Positions 11,271 to 23,698 of a stretch of DNA of 64,000 nt are shown here, one piece after another. The notes under the pieces are model-generated. The model did no database searches. It had not been told where the DNA came from and was given only the letters and a program-made list of their open reading frames with translations. Source of the stretch: Cynocephalus volans (lineage: Eukaryota; Chordata; Mammalia; Dermoptera; Cynocephalidae); assembly GCF_027409185.1 (NCBI RefSeq), contig NC_084463.1, positions 117,342,133-117,406,132 of the forward strand, in the 5' to 3' direction. The position numbers were made by a program, and so were the translations under genes. Within the stretch, counting starts at the first letter, position 1, and each line of letters starts with the position of its first letter.

Positions 11271-12879
11271 CTTCTGAGGAGGCCATGCACTAGTCCCAGG
11301 TATTGCAGCTTGAGATGGCAGACACAACGGTCCAGCCCTGGCCTGGCACATATCAGGTGTCAGCAAATATGAGCTCCCTCCTCCTACCCTGGTTTGAACT
11401 TGTGTCCAGAGCCAGGTTAGACACGACATAAGAAAACACAGGGGACTCTTCTGCATGGCTCTGGGAGCCAGTTATTAGAAAGTCACTGTGGCTTTGTCTC
11501 CATTGAAGAGATCGGAAAGTCTGGCCATCTCTCTCCTCTCTCTCTGTCCCTCCCATTGATTTCTTTCAGTCCCGCATGTAGTTACTGCATTTTAATCTGA
11601 GCCCCTTCCCCCAACCATGAATCTGGGAGGTCTTGGGAGCAGGAGTGTGTCTGTTTTATCACTGAGTCCTCAGGATCCAGCTTGGGTTCCACCCATTGTG
11701 GAATGAGGTGGGGGATTCAGCTGAACATGAGGCTCGACTCAGTGAACAGGTGGTGGGTGTCCCTGAGTGGCTCCCTGCAGCGTCCCACCTCAGGGAAGCT
11801 GTTTTCCTGTGCTCCCCTCACACACGAGGCACTCTCCCCTCAGCTCCTTTCCTTGGAACCCTGGTCAGTTTCCTTTTCCCACGCAGGCTTTGGTGGGGGA
11901 GGAAGCACACTGCAATCATCCTTTAGCAGGGCTGGGGATCATGACTTGCTGCCGACAGTCCCTCCTGCCTCAGCAGCCATGTTAGGTGGGATGAAAGCCC
12001 ACCCCCAGCCACAGCTGATTGGACCTGGGATTGTCTGTCCCTGACCCAAGGGCTGCCCACTCGGGTGAGCTGGCCCAGTCAGATTCTACCTTGGGAATTA
12101 AGAATTGGGAAATGGAGGCTGAGCCAGACAGTGGTGGAGCTAGAGCTGAAAGGTCGCCTAGAGGTAGACAGGTGATTATGATGCCAGGTTCAAGCTGAGC
12201 TCTGAGGAAGCAGAGGAAGCTGGTGGCAGAGACAGGAGGCCTAGCTGTCACATAGCAAGAAGCTGAGAGGCTGTGAGGTAGCCACCAAGGGACAGAGAAA
12301 GCTGCTCCTCCAAGACACCTTAAATCGGAACCACCTTCCATTTCCAATTCTCAGGAGGTCTGTGACACCGTGTCTCCTCATCTTGGATTCCCACGAGACA
12401 CCTATACTGACACTGCCCCACTCTCTTCCATTGAGCTAGTGTCTCTGGTCCCTGTAACTAGGAAGGCCTTGACTTGCCCCCTGCTGGGCCCTTGGAGTTA
12501 CACATCCTGCTTTAAGCCCTCTCCTCCTCCAGGTGATTCTGCTGGATGTCATTTCATGGAGAGAGTGCCCCCTGCACCTTGCTCCCTCACATACTGTCTT
12601 GGTGACCTCACACCTCAGAAGCAGCAGTGGCCTTGCTGTCCTTGAGAGAAGCTGGGGTATCCTGCACCTTTGGGGCTCTTGCCTCCAGCTATGCTTTTTG
12701 GAATCGATCATAGTCCCTGCCACATGGATTTCATTTCCTGCTACCTCTGTTGAGAAGATACTGAAGCCCAGCCCAGCCAGTCTGCTGCTGCCTCAACCCT
12801 CTGTTCCAAGCCATCCCTGGTCATTGGATCACGTCCTTCATACCAGATCCAGATCACAGCACTGAGATCTGTTTTTCAC

Positions 12880-13256
12880 TGCTATGGTTTGAATGTTTGT
12901 GCCCTCCAAAACTCATGTTGAGACTTAATCCACAATGTAGCAGTATTAAGAGGTAGGGCTTTTAAGAGGTGATCAGGTCATGAGAGCTCGGCCCTCGTGG
13001 ATGGATTAATTCATCCATTCATGGATTAGTGGATTAATGCGTTATCACAAGAGTGGGTCTGTTCTAAAAGCCAGTTTGACATGCTCTTGCCCTTTTACCA
13101 TGAGGTGTCCTCTGCCATGTTAAGAAGGCCCTCACCAGATATAGCCCTTGACCTTAGACTTCCCATCTTCCAGAACTGTAAGAAATAAATTTCTTTTCTT
13201 TATACATGATTCAATCTGTGGTATTCTGTTGTAACAATAGAAAACAGACTAAAACA
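12880..13256 (+). mobile_element. solo LTR, MST-like (MaLR)
   Basis: It starts tgctatggtttgaatgtttg and carries 'gggcttttaagaggtgat' and 'aactgtaagaaataaatttc' blocks. It ends aacagactaaaaca. It lies about 100 bp past the USH1C polyadenylation site. It is old and diverged; no clear target duplication was seen. Confidence 0.8.
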
Positions 13257-13354
13257 CCACCCTTGAATAGGGGCAAAACCTTATGGTTTTTTTTTTTTTA
13301 TCTGACAGTCTTGAATCTGCTGCTCAAATCCACACTCACACTCACTCTCATAAA

Positions 13355-13766
13355 CTGGAAAAGAAATCTCTTATTTTATTAATGAGCTCAAGTAAGGCTT
13401 GCAGCAGTGATCCTGGCAGCAATTACAGCAGTAGCAGGAGGAGAGGGATGGAGAGAGACTCAGGAGTTGGGTCCTATTAGGGCTTAAGGCAGGAGTCCCC
13501 CAGGACTGGGAGAGACCAAATTCACAGGACCAGATCCCTAAGGCCCTCTCCAGAGCTACTGGTTGCTCCCTCCCCCATCGTGGCCCTCAGAAGAGAGGCC
13601 CTCAGTGTTTCTTATCCAGCCCTAGTTCAGGGCCTGGTTCAGTTTGAAATTCCTGGGTGCTGGGTATGAGTTTACAGGGATGCCTTCTGGTGCCTGCAGG
13701 CTGGACTCTTTCAAGGATGGTCATTGGCTTTTGTGTTTGGGAGGTGGGTCCAGAGCTCATTGTCTT
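13355..13766 (-). other. USH1C: USH1C 3' untranslated region
   Basis: About 410-440 nt follow the two stop codons up to an AATAAA signal at 13375-13380. No other feature is seen here. The exact cleavage site is inferred at 15-25 nt past the signal. Confidence 0.75.
13375..13380 (-). terminator. USH1C: USH1C polyadenylation signal
   Basis: AATAAA on the minus strand lies 419 nt after the a-type stop. It is followed by a GT-rich stretch (gagtgagtgtgagtgtgg) expected of a downstream element. It is the first canonical signal I see after the stop. Confidence 0.75.
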
Positions 13767-13811
13767 CTAGGGGTGAATTCGGTTTCTCCTTCTGGACTTC
13801 AGAAGAATGTC
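13767..13811 (-). CDS. USH1C: USH1C terminal exon 21, coding part (two frames)
   Basis: The acceptor is tccccacag. Spliced directly from exon 20 the exon reads (L)TFF and stops at TGA 13799-13801, the PDZ-ligand-like tail of harmonin a. Spliced from exon G it reads DILLKSRRRNRIHP and stops at TAG 13767-13769, matching the human b tail DLLLKSKRGNQIHR. Both ends are thus encoded by the same bases in different frames. Inferred totals are 554 aa (a) and 899 aa (b). Confidence 0.9.
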   Translation of the reverse strand, partial: DILLKSRRRNRIHP

Positions 13812-14974
13812 CTGTGGGGAAGAGGAAATAGGCCAGGTGGGTGCAGGCCTTTAGGGAGCCCATTCGGCCCAGAGCAAGATGCCACAACAGGCCCTGTCAA
13901 CCTCCAGAGGCCCCTCTTGGTGTGGGCCCCAATGGTCACACACCAGCCACAGCCACAGCACACAGGAGGCCAGGGAGAAAGCAAGAGGGACACCTAGGAA
14001 GGGGGAAGGAGGGGACCAGGAGAAAGAGTGTCGGGGTTCCTTGCAAAAAGCAAGTGACAGAAAACAGGGCCACTTAGGCCATCCCAGAGGACATGGTATA
14101 GCAGGCCAACTGTCTTGGGAGCATGAGGCCCTAATGTTTTGGGAAACGTGTAATAGAAATATCAACAAGTCCACGCCCAGGTCTGCCCCAGATACTGCCA
14201 GCTGTGCGCTTCAGGCCACATCGGACACCAGTTCCACAGCCACCTGCCAGCTCTGTCCATGGGCACAGCCCTGTCACAGGGTGGGAAACACATCCCAAAG
14301 GTAGGCTTCACATTGTGTCCCACAGATAGAGCCCAGAGTCGAGGGAGGGAGAAGGCACAGAGAACAGTTTGGTCTGAGCAGGGCATAGGCCCTGACAGGG
14401 CACAACAGGACATGAGCAACTCTAATCTGCAACCCTGGTTCTTTGGACCAGCCTTAAAAACCTCTTAATAGTCCTGGCTCTAGCCAAGCATGGCGGCTGG
14501 GGTGGAGCAGGGGCTCCCAGCAGGGTGGCAGTCACAGGAAAGGGCAGCACATTTTTCTGAGGACACCTCTGGGAGAAAATTCTGGCTGGGCTTCCCGTGG
14601 GCTCTCCCAGCCCAGCATGCCTGGTTTGAGGCACTAGCTGTGCCCAAGAGGGAATGGTGCTCAGTGCTCCATCCTGCTCATTTGGATGCTGTGTGGGACC
14701 CGAGGCAGGTCCCAGGGGCTGTGGTGTGTCAGGATGCCTGGGTCCCACGCAAGTGCTCCAGACTGAGATCTGCTCCACTCCCTTGAGTGGGAAGGCCTTT
14801 GAGCCCGACAGAATTCCGGTGTGGCTAATAGCAGACCTGCAGCGCACTGCAGGGATGGTGCCTTGTGCACTCCTACAGATGCCAGTCCAAAGAACCTGCC
14901 GACAGCATGGGCAGCAAATGGCCACTGCACGCAGCATGGACAGACGGGGCCCCGCAGCCCTCCTGCCTATTCAC

Positions 14975-15083
14975 CGTGGGCTCCAGCTGCAGGAGGAACC
15001 CATGTCTGTGCACGGGAGAATGGTCTTCAAGGAGCTTTCGGACTGGCTGGGGGCTTTCAGCTGCAGAGGAGGGACGAGAAGAG
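14975..15083 (-). CDS. USH1C: USH1C alternative exon G (long C-terminus)
   Basis: This 109-nt exon has acceptor tatgtag and donor ACG|gtgaat. Joined to exon 20 it reads (L)SSRPSSAAESPQPVRKLLED then HSPVHRHGFLLQLEPT, which aligns with the human b tail ...SSVAESPQPVRKLLED...HRHGFLLQLEPT. Because 109 is not a multiple of three, its inclusion switches the reading frame of exon 21. Conservation is lower than in neighbouring exons, but the frame is open throughout. Confidence 0.88.
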
Positions 15084-15942
15084 CTACATACACAGAGCAG
15101 AGCAGGAAACACAAAACAAGGCTCAGTTATTCCCTGGCAGAGCACCACTGGACCTCTCCATTCACGCGGCTCCTGCCTTGGGTCCTGATGAGGTCCTGGG
15201 TTCCAGAATTAGCAGCCACTAAACCTTGGTGTCTCCAAGACATGCAAGGAACTCAGCTTCTGCTGGGCAGGCACAGCCATGTTGGGCAAGCAGGGGTGTG
15301 ACCAATGAGTGTGGAGGGGAGGTGATGTCATTAGGTGAGGCAGAGAGACAAAGATGGAGAGAGAGAGGAGGAGAGAATATAGATCCGCACAGATACAGAG
15401 GCAGACACGTAGGCGACCACAGAGAAAGAAAGACTGGGCCAAGGCTGTCTGGAGGTCCCACCAAGTAAGGACAAAAGCCTGTGGTCTTGGCTGTCTAGAG
15501 ATGCAGCATGAGTGAATGTAGCTGGACATCAGGAAGACCTTCCAGAGAGTGAAGGATGGGCACAGAAATCTTTAAATGTTCTGATAATGTTAAAGGGGAT
15601 AACGTTCTGAGTGGGGAATCAAAAATCCTGAGTCTTTGTCCCAACTTCACAGTTTACCTATCTGAGACCTTATCTAAGTCTCAGTTTCCTATATATAAGG
15701 AAGAATTTGGACAAGACAGCCTTGGAGGCAGCTCTGACAATACTTGAGGACCGTGACTTAGTTCTAGGATTTCTCTAGCCCAGGAGTTTTCTAGAAGCTA
15801 TGACTACTAGAAGCTGTGTGCTTGGGCCATTTCTTCAGGCTGGATGAAGCCTGGGGGTGGGCTGAGTGGGCTAGAGGAAGGTGGCCAAGATTCTGGAAGA
15901 GAAGGAAGAGGAGGTGGTGGGCCAGGTGCCCGCACACACTTA

Positions 15943-16032
<90 letters not shown>

Positions 16033-16239
16033 TCAGGGGTGGATGATGGGTCTGCCCCTGACACTCCATCCCCATTTCTGGGCATCATGGCCCAGGATCA
16101 GCCAGCTGGGTCTTTCTTCCCGTGGGGAGGCAGGTACAGGCAGGGCTGGAGGTCCTCCTGTTGGGGACGGGCTCCACTGTAGGGTCCACGGTCTGGGGAA
16201 GTTTCTAGTCTCTGAGGCTCCAGAAACATAGACGCCAGT

Positions 16240-16440
16240 GTTGCAAGGCCCCAAATGCTTATCTATGGGCCAGGGCCAGGCAGTAACCTCAAAATCACTT
16301 GGGGGAATTTCTTAAAAGTGTAGACTCATGGACTTGGCTCCTGAAAATCAGGGGTGGATTGTGGGAAACTATTTTTAACAAGTTCCCTAGGCAATTCTGA
16401 TGCACAGCCAACTGGGGAATTTCTGGCCTAGCTTTTTGAT
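16240..16440 (+). mobile_element. MER5-like relic, partial
   Basis: Blocks resembling MER5 (aaaatcacttgggggaattt, caattctgatgcacagccaa) lie in the intron between exons 20 and 19. Diverged. Confidence 0.55.
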
Positions 16441-17167
16441 CTTAACACTGGATTCCCTTCATGGCATCACTGCCATCCTTGGCTCGCCCATCATTGTCCA
16501 TCCTTGGATTGGGTATATCCATTGAAAAGTATCTGAAATTTCACTGGGCCCCTCTACCACGAGATAGCTCCTAATATTGAGCTGAAATCTCTTTCTCTTC
16601 CCAGGACTTCCTTCCATCCAATCCAACTCTGCCCTCGAGAATCACAGAGAACACTTCTGCTCCCTCTACCCTAATGCAGCCCTTCAGATAGTCAAAGACA
16701 GTCATCATGTTACCCGTAAGTCTTCTCTTCTCCATATCCCTTCATGTGGGTCCCAGGCCCATCTGGTCAGCATCCTCGGCACTGAACTTAATACCTCAGA
16801 CTCGTCTGCCTGCATACAGTTGCACAGGTTGTGCATTGCACATGAGTGGGCACCATTCACACTATACTCTACAGGAGGGCACCACCTCAGATTGTGCAAT
16901 GCACAGTCTGGGAGACCTCACGTGGTGGCCTTAACCCAGGTGGGTGTCTAATGTATGCAGAGCAGACTACCACAAGCCCCTCCTTCATTTTGGGTTCTCT
17001 GCTTCTGTTAATGACTTCTAGTAGCCCCAAGCTGTCTTGATTCCTGTTCAGTGTGCACTTAGAGAAGACCTTATGTCTTTTTGGGGGGTGGGCTGCCATG
17101 ACCAGTCTTCTGCAGTCTGTGATTCTGCCACTGTCCTTTTGGACTCAAGGTCAGGAAATGATATTTA

Positions 17168-17617
<450 letters not shown>

Positions 17618-17779
17618 CTACCCAGTTACTCAAATGATATTTCCTCCCCACCTATCCACACACCTTCACCCCAGCTCAGTAGAATCAGGACACCAGTGAC
17701 AAATCATTGCCACCCAGCTCTTGTACAGACCTCTGTTACTGCAGAAAGAGACAGACCTGCATTTCCTGAGGTTATCAGA

Positions 17780-18180
17780 GACACAAGTGATGCAAGCTGT
17801 CCTGCTCTGTGGCCCAGCCATGCTGATCTGCTTCAGGTCCCTGAACATGCCAGGCTCTTTCCTGCCTCAGAGCCTTCACGTACAGTTCCATCTGGAATGC
17901 TTGCCCTCTCTCTTCTCTTCTTCCATGTCTTATGAAACATCTCCTCCTCAGAGAGGTCTTCTCTGACCCCCAACTCAATCTAAAGTAGGTCTTCCCAATT
18001 ATTTTCTCACAGAACTCTGATCCTTCTCTATATAGCATTTTTCACAATTTGTAATCATAAATTTATTTGTTATTTGTTCACTGATGGTCTCTCCTACCAT
18101 ACTGTCAGCTCCACGAGGGCTTAATGTAATACCTGGCACAAAATTGAAACCTAACAGATATTTGTTGAATCAATGAGTAG
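17780..18180 (+). repeat. L2 relic in USH1C intron
   Basis: Contains tgctctgtggcccagccatg, ctcctcctcagagaggtctt and gatatttgttgaatcaatga, a typical L2 3' end. Antisense to USH1C. 18,181-19,500 between repeats holds no feature I can support. Confidence 0.7.
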
Positions 18181-19504
18181 TGTTAAAAGCTGTTTCTGGA
18201 TAAGCTGTTCTGTCACCTAATAATTTTGGGGAAAAGCTGAGTTATAAGCCAAACATAGTTATTGCAGGACTTGTCAGAGCCTTGAACATGCTAATATGCA
18301 TTACAACTCTCTGAGAAGTGGACAGATCGTGCATGGTTTCCCATATCTCTTAGACATCAGAACCCTTTTTTGAGGAATTTTTCCCAGTCCTGATGTCCAC
18401 AGAACATTCTCTGGGTTACATTGAAATAGATCACCCAGAAGCCTTGCAGGCATGATGGCCCACAGGAATGTGGTGTATGTTAGTAAAGATGGTGGCCGTG
18501 GTGGCTTAAAACACATGTGCTCCTGGGGAAACTTCCACGAGCTGCTTGCATGACAAAGCAGGGCGAAATACAGTTTCCTCTGCACAGTGGGACTGGGGCT
18601 ACCTAGGTGACTTTTACTTTTCATTTTGTAAAAACCCAAGATGGGGCAGTAAGGCAGTGTTTGGGCTGGGGCTTTTTAAGTGGGGAGGAGCAGGAAGAGC
18701 CACCCATCCATCCTGGTCCTCTCTCCTTGCTAGACACCGGCAGACGGGTGGCCTCTTTGGGCCAAGCAGCAACCCCTCCCCCAGGTGGCACAGAAATGAG
18801 GACAGAGGAGGAGGGTTTGGGCTGGGCGGACAGCAGTGGGCCATGGTAGTGCCTAGAGGAGCAGCCCCTCCTAGAGCTGAGATGAAGGCTCAGAATGTGG
18901 CTGAGAGGGGCCTGGGGTCACCAAGGCCATGGGTGGCAGAGCTGGACTTGCACCCAAGGCTCCCAGTGCCCGCACCCCACCTTAGTAACCCACAGAAGCC
19001 TGGCTGCCTGCCAGCAGGTGACTTTCCCTTCACTCCATCTCCTGCCTCAGGCCCTCACCTTCTACCACCTCATCCTACCACTGCCAGCTTGTGCGAAAGC
19101 CCGACTCCAGCCCAGGGTCCCCATAGGGATCAGAGCATAGGCTTCCCTGCTCTGGCCTGGGGAGGTCGGGGCCTGGCACTCCCCCTCCGAGGGGCACCTA
19201 TGCCTCCCCAAAGCACTTAGGAGCACTGAAGAGCCTCCTTGACTTGGAAAAAGAAATGGCTAATGGCAGGCTTTCAGACACGGACAGGTGAATGCGTAGA
19301 TAATTTGAAGCAGGAGACCGTGCCTGGGGTTCACAGAGGCTCCGCTCATCAGCAGAGGGTGTTTTTGTTGATAAGGGGATAAAAGCAAAGCAAGAGGATC
19401 CTGCCACAAGAGAGACATGGGGTGCATGGGGAGCTGTCTGGCCCTCTAGGAGGGGACAAGGCTGCAGATGACCTCAGGCAGAAGTGGCACTTGTGCTGGG
19501 CAGT

Positions 19505-20070
19505 AAAGCAACATGACCAAACTGCCTGGATTCAAGTCCTGCCTCCACCTTTTATTGGCTGTGGGTCCTTGAACAAGTACTTTAAGCTCTTTATGCCTCA
19601 GTTTCCTAAACTGTAAAATGAGGATGATAACACTGCCTATGTTTGGGGTTGTTGTGAGGATTGAATGAGTGAACACACTGAACGTGCAGACACAGGGTTA
19701 TGTGCCAGATACTTAGAACGGCATTTGGCACGTGATTAGTTCTCGGCAAGCATTTGGCCCTTTTCCTCACTGAGAGGATGGGTAAGGTTTGGATGGTTTC
19801 TCTCCATCTTCCCCCTGTGCTGTTCCCTCTTCCTGAAAGCTGTTTCTCATCAAACATTGACTTATCTTTAGGGCCTCACTCTTCCAAGGAGCCTTCCCAG
19901 CAGCCCCTGCTCCTTGGTGGATTGGGGGCTCCTCAGGGTTCCCACAGCTTCTGTCCACCACTTAGTTCCCTGACACCTTTAGCAGACTGCACTGTTATTG
20001 TCAGTATCTGGCAATTCAGAGCATGTTTATGCCATTAGCCTGGGAGCCCCTGGATGGCAGGGTGGCATCT
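19505..20070 (+). repeat. MIR then L2-like relic
   Basis: 19,505-19,755 is MIR (tgcctcagtttcctaaactg, aaatgaggatgataacactg). 19,790-20,070 resembles a decayed L2. Both are intronic. Confidence 0.6.
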
Positions 20071-20277
20071 GGCTTAGCCCACAGGTCCTGGTACCACCAC
20101 GTGCCCTCAGGCAACGTGTGTGCAGGACTGGGCAGATGGCTGCATGGATGGCCTGGGTGAGAGGGTGTTCTTGCACAACTGCCAGCCCACTCCAAACAGG
20201 CAGCTGTTTGCTTTCCCAGGGGCTCCATATAACCATCGCACCATCCCCAAACCAGGGCATGGCTAGTCCCCACTTAC

Positions 20278-20377
20278 CGTGCCGCTCAGCAGCCCCCCCT
20301 TCATAAACAGCCGAGACGACCACCTTCCCAACTGGGGAGTCCACACCGCCTTCCAGGGCCAGGTCTAAGGATCCTTC
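20278..20377 (-). CDS. USH1C: USH1C exon 18 (PDZ3)
   Basis: This 100-nt exon encodes [20 protein letters not shown] then [14 protein letters not shown], with the PDZ3 carboxylate loop region (SLDLAL) and second strand. The acceptor is ctaaacag and the donor is gtaagt. The last codon (G|GT) is split into exon 19. Confidence 0.95.
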
Positions 20378-20644
20378 CTGTTTAGAGGAAAGCAGGCCTT
20401 AGGGAGCCAAGCAGACAGCAGCCTGTGAGCACCTGGACACCAAGAAGCCTCTTGACGGCCACAGAGACAGCAGGAGAAGCCATGGGGCCTACAGCAATGC
20501 CATCCCACCACGGGTGAGGCATCCCCAGAAGGGAGGGGAGGAGAGTGGGGACCTGAGGGGTCACCTAGGAGAAGCAGGGAACCAAGGTGGGAAGGGCAGG
20601 TGCAGACAAGGACAGTGGCCTGCCTGACCTCTGTTCCCAGGTAC

Positions 20645-20698
20645 CTTCTTAATGCGCAGGAGCCGGACATCCTTCCCTGCGATCTGCTCTGGGGTGAA
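20645..20698 (-). CDS. USH1C: USH1C exon 17 (PDZ3 start)
   Basis: This 54-nt exon (18 codons, phase 0) encodes FTPEQIAGKDVRLLRIKK. The first strand of PDZ3 (DVRLLRIKK) begins here. The acceptor is ccctctag and the donor is gtacct. Ala replaces human Met in EQIMGKD. Confidence 0.94.
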
Positions 20699-21046
20699 CT
20701 AGAGGGAGAAAGATAGTGAGGAGTTCTGAGTTGGCCTGAGGGATGGGGATGGGGGCAGGGGTGGAAGGGGAGGCCAGGCCCCTGTGGGACACCGAGCCCC
20801 GCAGAGTACATGGACAAGGGGACCTTTCCCAGCCCCACCCCCACTGGTCTTCAATTGGGGGTCCCAGGCCCCATGGGGGACAATGGACACACATGCATGT
20901 GCACACACACACACATAACGTGGTCACACGAGTCTCAAATTCATTCTTCCCAGGACTACTGTGAACACTGAGCAAGAGCTGGCCTTGTAAACATACAGCA
21001 CAGTGCCCGGAGTGTAGTTAGTGCCCAGCAAGCGTGACTGTTATAA

Positions 21047-21048
21047 AC

Positions 21049-21081
<33 letters not shown>

Positions 21082-21112
21082 GCGCGCGCGCACACACACA
21101 CACACACACACG
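21047..21112. repeat. (CA)n(CG)n(CA)n dinucleotide tract
   Basis: An uninterrupted alternating pyrimidine-purine tract of about 66 bp: CA repeats, a gcgcgcgcgcg centre, then CA repeats. It lies 206 bp downstream (in gene orientation) of exon 16. Confidence 0.95.
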
Positions 21113-21317
21113 TGTGCCATACAGTTCACACTGGAATAATGCCATTTGGAAGGAGCCTTCACAGGAAAGAGCAGTTGGGGTGTCCTTGGGGCTCCTCATG
21201 TGCCCTACCTCATCCCCGGGCCACCCAGGGCCCAGAATGCACCATCAAACACTCTAATTCTACCCTCCACCCCAATGCTTGGGATTGCTCCCCCAGGGAA
21301 GGAAAGTTCTCTCTTAC

Positions 21318-21359
21318 CATGGAGTAGGGGTCAAAGCCTTCCTCATACTTTCGGAAATC
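21318..21359 (-). CDS. USH1C: USH1C exon 16
   Basis: This 42-nt exon (14 codons, phase 0) encodes DFRKYEEGFDPYSM. The acceptor is gcctccag and the donor is gtaaga. It is joined either to exon 15 (short isoform) or exon F (long isoform); both end in phase 0. It forms the linker just before PDZ3. Confidence 0.94.
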
Positions 21360-22639
21360 CTGGAGGCAAAGGGAGGGTTTTAGGGCCACAGAGCAGAGGC
21401 CCCTTGAGGGTCACTACAAAAACAGCCCCAGGGCAGAGAGGGCAGGTGGGGAGTGGATCAGATGCAAGACTCAGGGGTAGGGGAGAGAGGAGCAGGCATG
21501 GCCTGGGTGGGGAATGCAGGGAGGAGGCTGGCAGCCCCAACAGCCAGAACACGCTCACTCAGGGACCAGCAGGAAGCTGCAGGAAGTGTTAGGAGAACCC
21601 CGGCCCTTCCCTGCTCCTGTGGGGTGGGCGTCTGTGGCTACAGGGGCATGGTTGGCGTCTAGATGGTCTGGGCAGGCAGTCCTCCCTGCTGAAAGTCTTC
21701 CCAAGACGGAAGGGGGTGCTGGGGGGATCTGTGCGGCCTGGGGCCTAGCAATATTCATAATATAATGCTGACTAGAAGGTAAGAGGTCTCCCCAGGTTCC
21801 GGGAGCCCAGGTGGGCCCCTCAGCCAGAGAAGGAGGGAGGATATGCAGCTCGTGGGACCTGGCTTAATGGGGTTGCTATGGGGACAATGTCCCCAAGACT
21901 GAGAAACAAGGCAGTGAGGAGAAGGTAGCAGAGCCAGAACACACAGCCTTCTTCAGGAGTCACCCATAGTGAGTGGAACCTTACACAGGCCTGAGTGTCC
22001 AGGATGCTAACTAAGCCCGAGGGCAGCAGGGCTACGGCTAGTCCCCTGGGAAGGTGGAAGTGAAGAGAGCCCTTAGGCAGGTGCCCACACAAGCCTCGCC
22101 AGACTGAGTGGAGCCGCCCTCAGCACACAGTTCCCTAGGCCACACCAAGTGTCCCTGGGGCCTGTGTTCAGCATCACGGTGAGGTCACAGACCCCTCTAT
22201 CCCTAGCCTATGGCAACCAAGCTCTCAGCACAAGATGAGGGCCAAACATCAGCAGATGGATCCCTGGGCACCTGCCTGCCATCCCTTCTCACTAGCTTTT
22301 GTCCCCCAGGCTCAACCCCAAAGAGGTCTTGAGCCTGGCCCAGTATGGAGGCCACATCCAGGTCAGTCTGTGGGTGTTGGGGCAGCATCCAGAGGAAGGG
22401 GTGCAGCAAACCCATGGGCAAGAGGGGACATTAGGCAGGATCTGAGGTCTATGCTCTTTTGCTGGGAAGGGCCTGCCTACCCTGGCTATGCCTTCTGGAA
22501 AACTGGGTAGTGCTGGCGATGCGCCTACTCCGGCCTGACCCTGAGAACCTGCTCTCAGGGATGGGCCAGATAGCAGGTTCTTGTGTGTCTTGTCTGAATT
22601 TAGATCAGAGGCTCATAAGCTGATCAGCCCTTAAAGAAG

Positions 22640-23090
22640 GAGCCCAATCTGTCATTTAACAGATGGAGAAACTGAGGCCCTGAGAGGTGATGCTCAGGCT
22701 CAAGGTTACCAGTCAGTGAGCAGGGGAGCAAGGGCTTGACTCCAAGCTTGGAGCTTCAGACTCCTCACCTCCTTGTTTCTCTCACTTAGGGCTGTTTGAG
22801 TCTTAAATAACTAGGTCCTTAACACCTATTTTATAATGGTGGTGCTTTGAGGGGCAGGGTGGCATAACATTTAAGAGCACAGGCTGCAAAGCCTGACTTC
22901 CTGGATTCAAATCCAGGGTATGACACTAGCTGTGCCATCACAGATGTGTTTCCAAATCTCTCTGCTTTAGTTTTTCATCTATAAAATGGGGATGATGATA
23001 ATAGCCCTTACCTCCATTTGCTGCAAAGATTTAATGAGTTAATGTACATAAAGTAAAGAAACAGTGCTTAGCACAGCACACCTTCTGTTT
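22640..23090 (+). repeat. two MIR relics
   Basis: 22,640-22,800 (gagaaactgaggccctgaga) and 22,855-23,085 (ttcaaatccagggtatgaca, ataaaatggggatgatgata). In the intron between exons 16 and F. Confidence 0.7.
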
Positions 23091-23647
23091 TAGTTGTCTC
23101 CTGTCACTCCCCAGTCTGGGCTGGGCGCAGCCTCTTTACAGACACCTGTGTCTCACTGTGCAGCTGACATCTCCCTTTTGCTTCCTGCCTGTAGTCAAAT
23201 CAGCCTGCAGTTTGATGGCGGGTGATCGCAGGAGGCCAGAGAAGCCAGGGCTGGCTGCAAGATTTTCCTCTATCTTGAGGCCTCTTTCATTAGTGATGAA
23301 ATAGGCCAATGAAGCCAATCTTTCCTTCTCTCCTAGGCTGGAGCAAGGGCCTGTGACCCTCTGAGGGTTCTTGTGTCCTGCTTCTCGTTGAACTAATTAG
23401 CAGCAGCAAAAGAGGTGAGCGCCCAGGGATCCTGCTGCTTTCTCAGCCAAGCACAGGGTCTAACAAGCCCTAGGTCCCCTTCTGATGTGATACCCTCCCC
23501 AATCCCTGCTGCAGGCGATGGGCTCCCCAGCAGATGGCGCTCTGGACTACCTGGGAACCCACCAGTACTCTCAAAGAGAGAGGAGCAGAATGGGAGGGAC
23601 GGGGGGTGGCAGGGAGGACCACAGGCACATGACGGGTATCACTTTAC

Positions 23648-23698
23648 TTGTCTGAATGCTGTCTGATAAACCACCATCCTCTTCAACATCTCCTGAGG
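23648..23698 (-). CDS. USH1C: USH1C alternative exon F
   Basis: This 51-nt exon (17 codons, phase 0) encodes PQEMLKRMVVYQTAFRQ, the last long-isoform cassette before the shared 3' exons. The acceptor is tggcag and the donor is gtaaag. It is identical to the human segment I recall. Confidence 0.94.

Noticed and set aside
1-13350. ABCC8 first exon, expected beyond the USH1C 3' end by human synteny
   Set aside because: No ABCC8 N-terminal coding sequence or CpG-rich promoter is seen; it probably lies left of the window.
14422-15301. Several overlapping ORFs of 100-215 codons on both strands
   Set aside because: GC-rich intronic sequence gives chance open frames. Only the part at 14975-15083 has splice sites and harmonin similarity (exon G).
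18546-19220. 224-codon plus-strand ORF
   Set aside because: Low-complexity Pro/Gly/Ser composition, no domain, no splice context; antisense within a USH1C intron.
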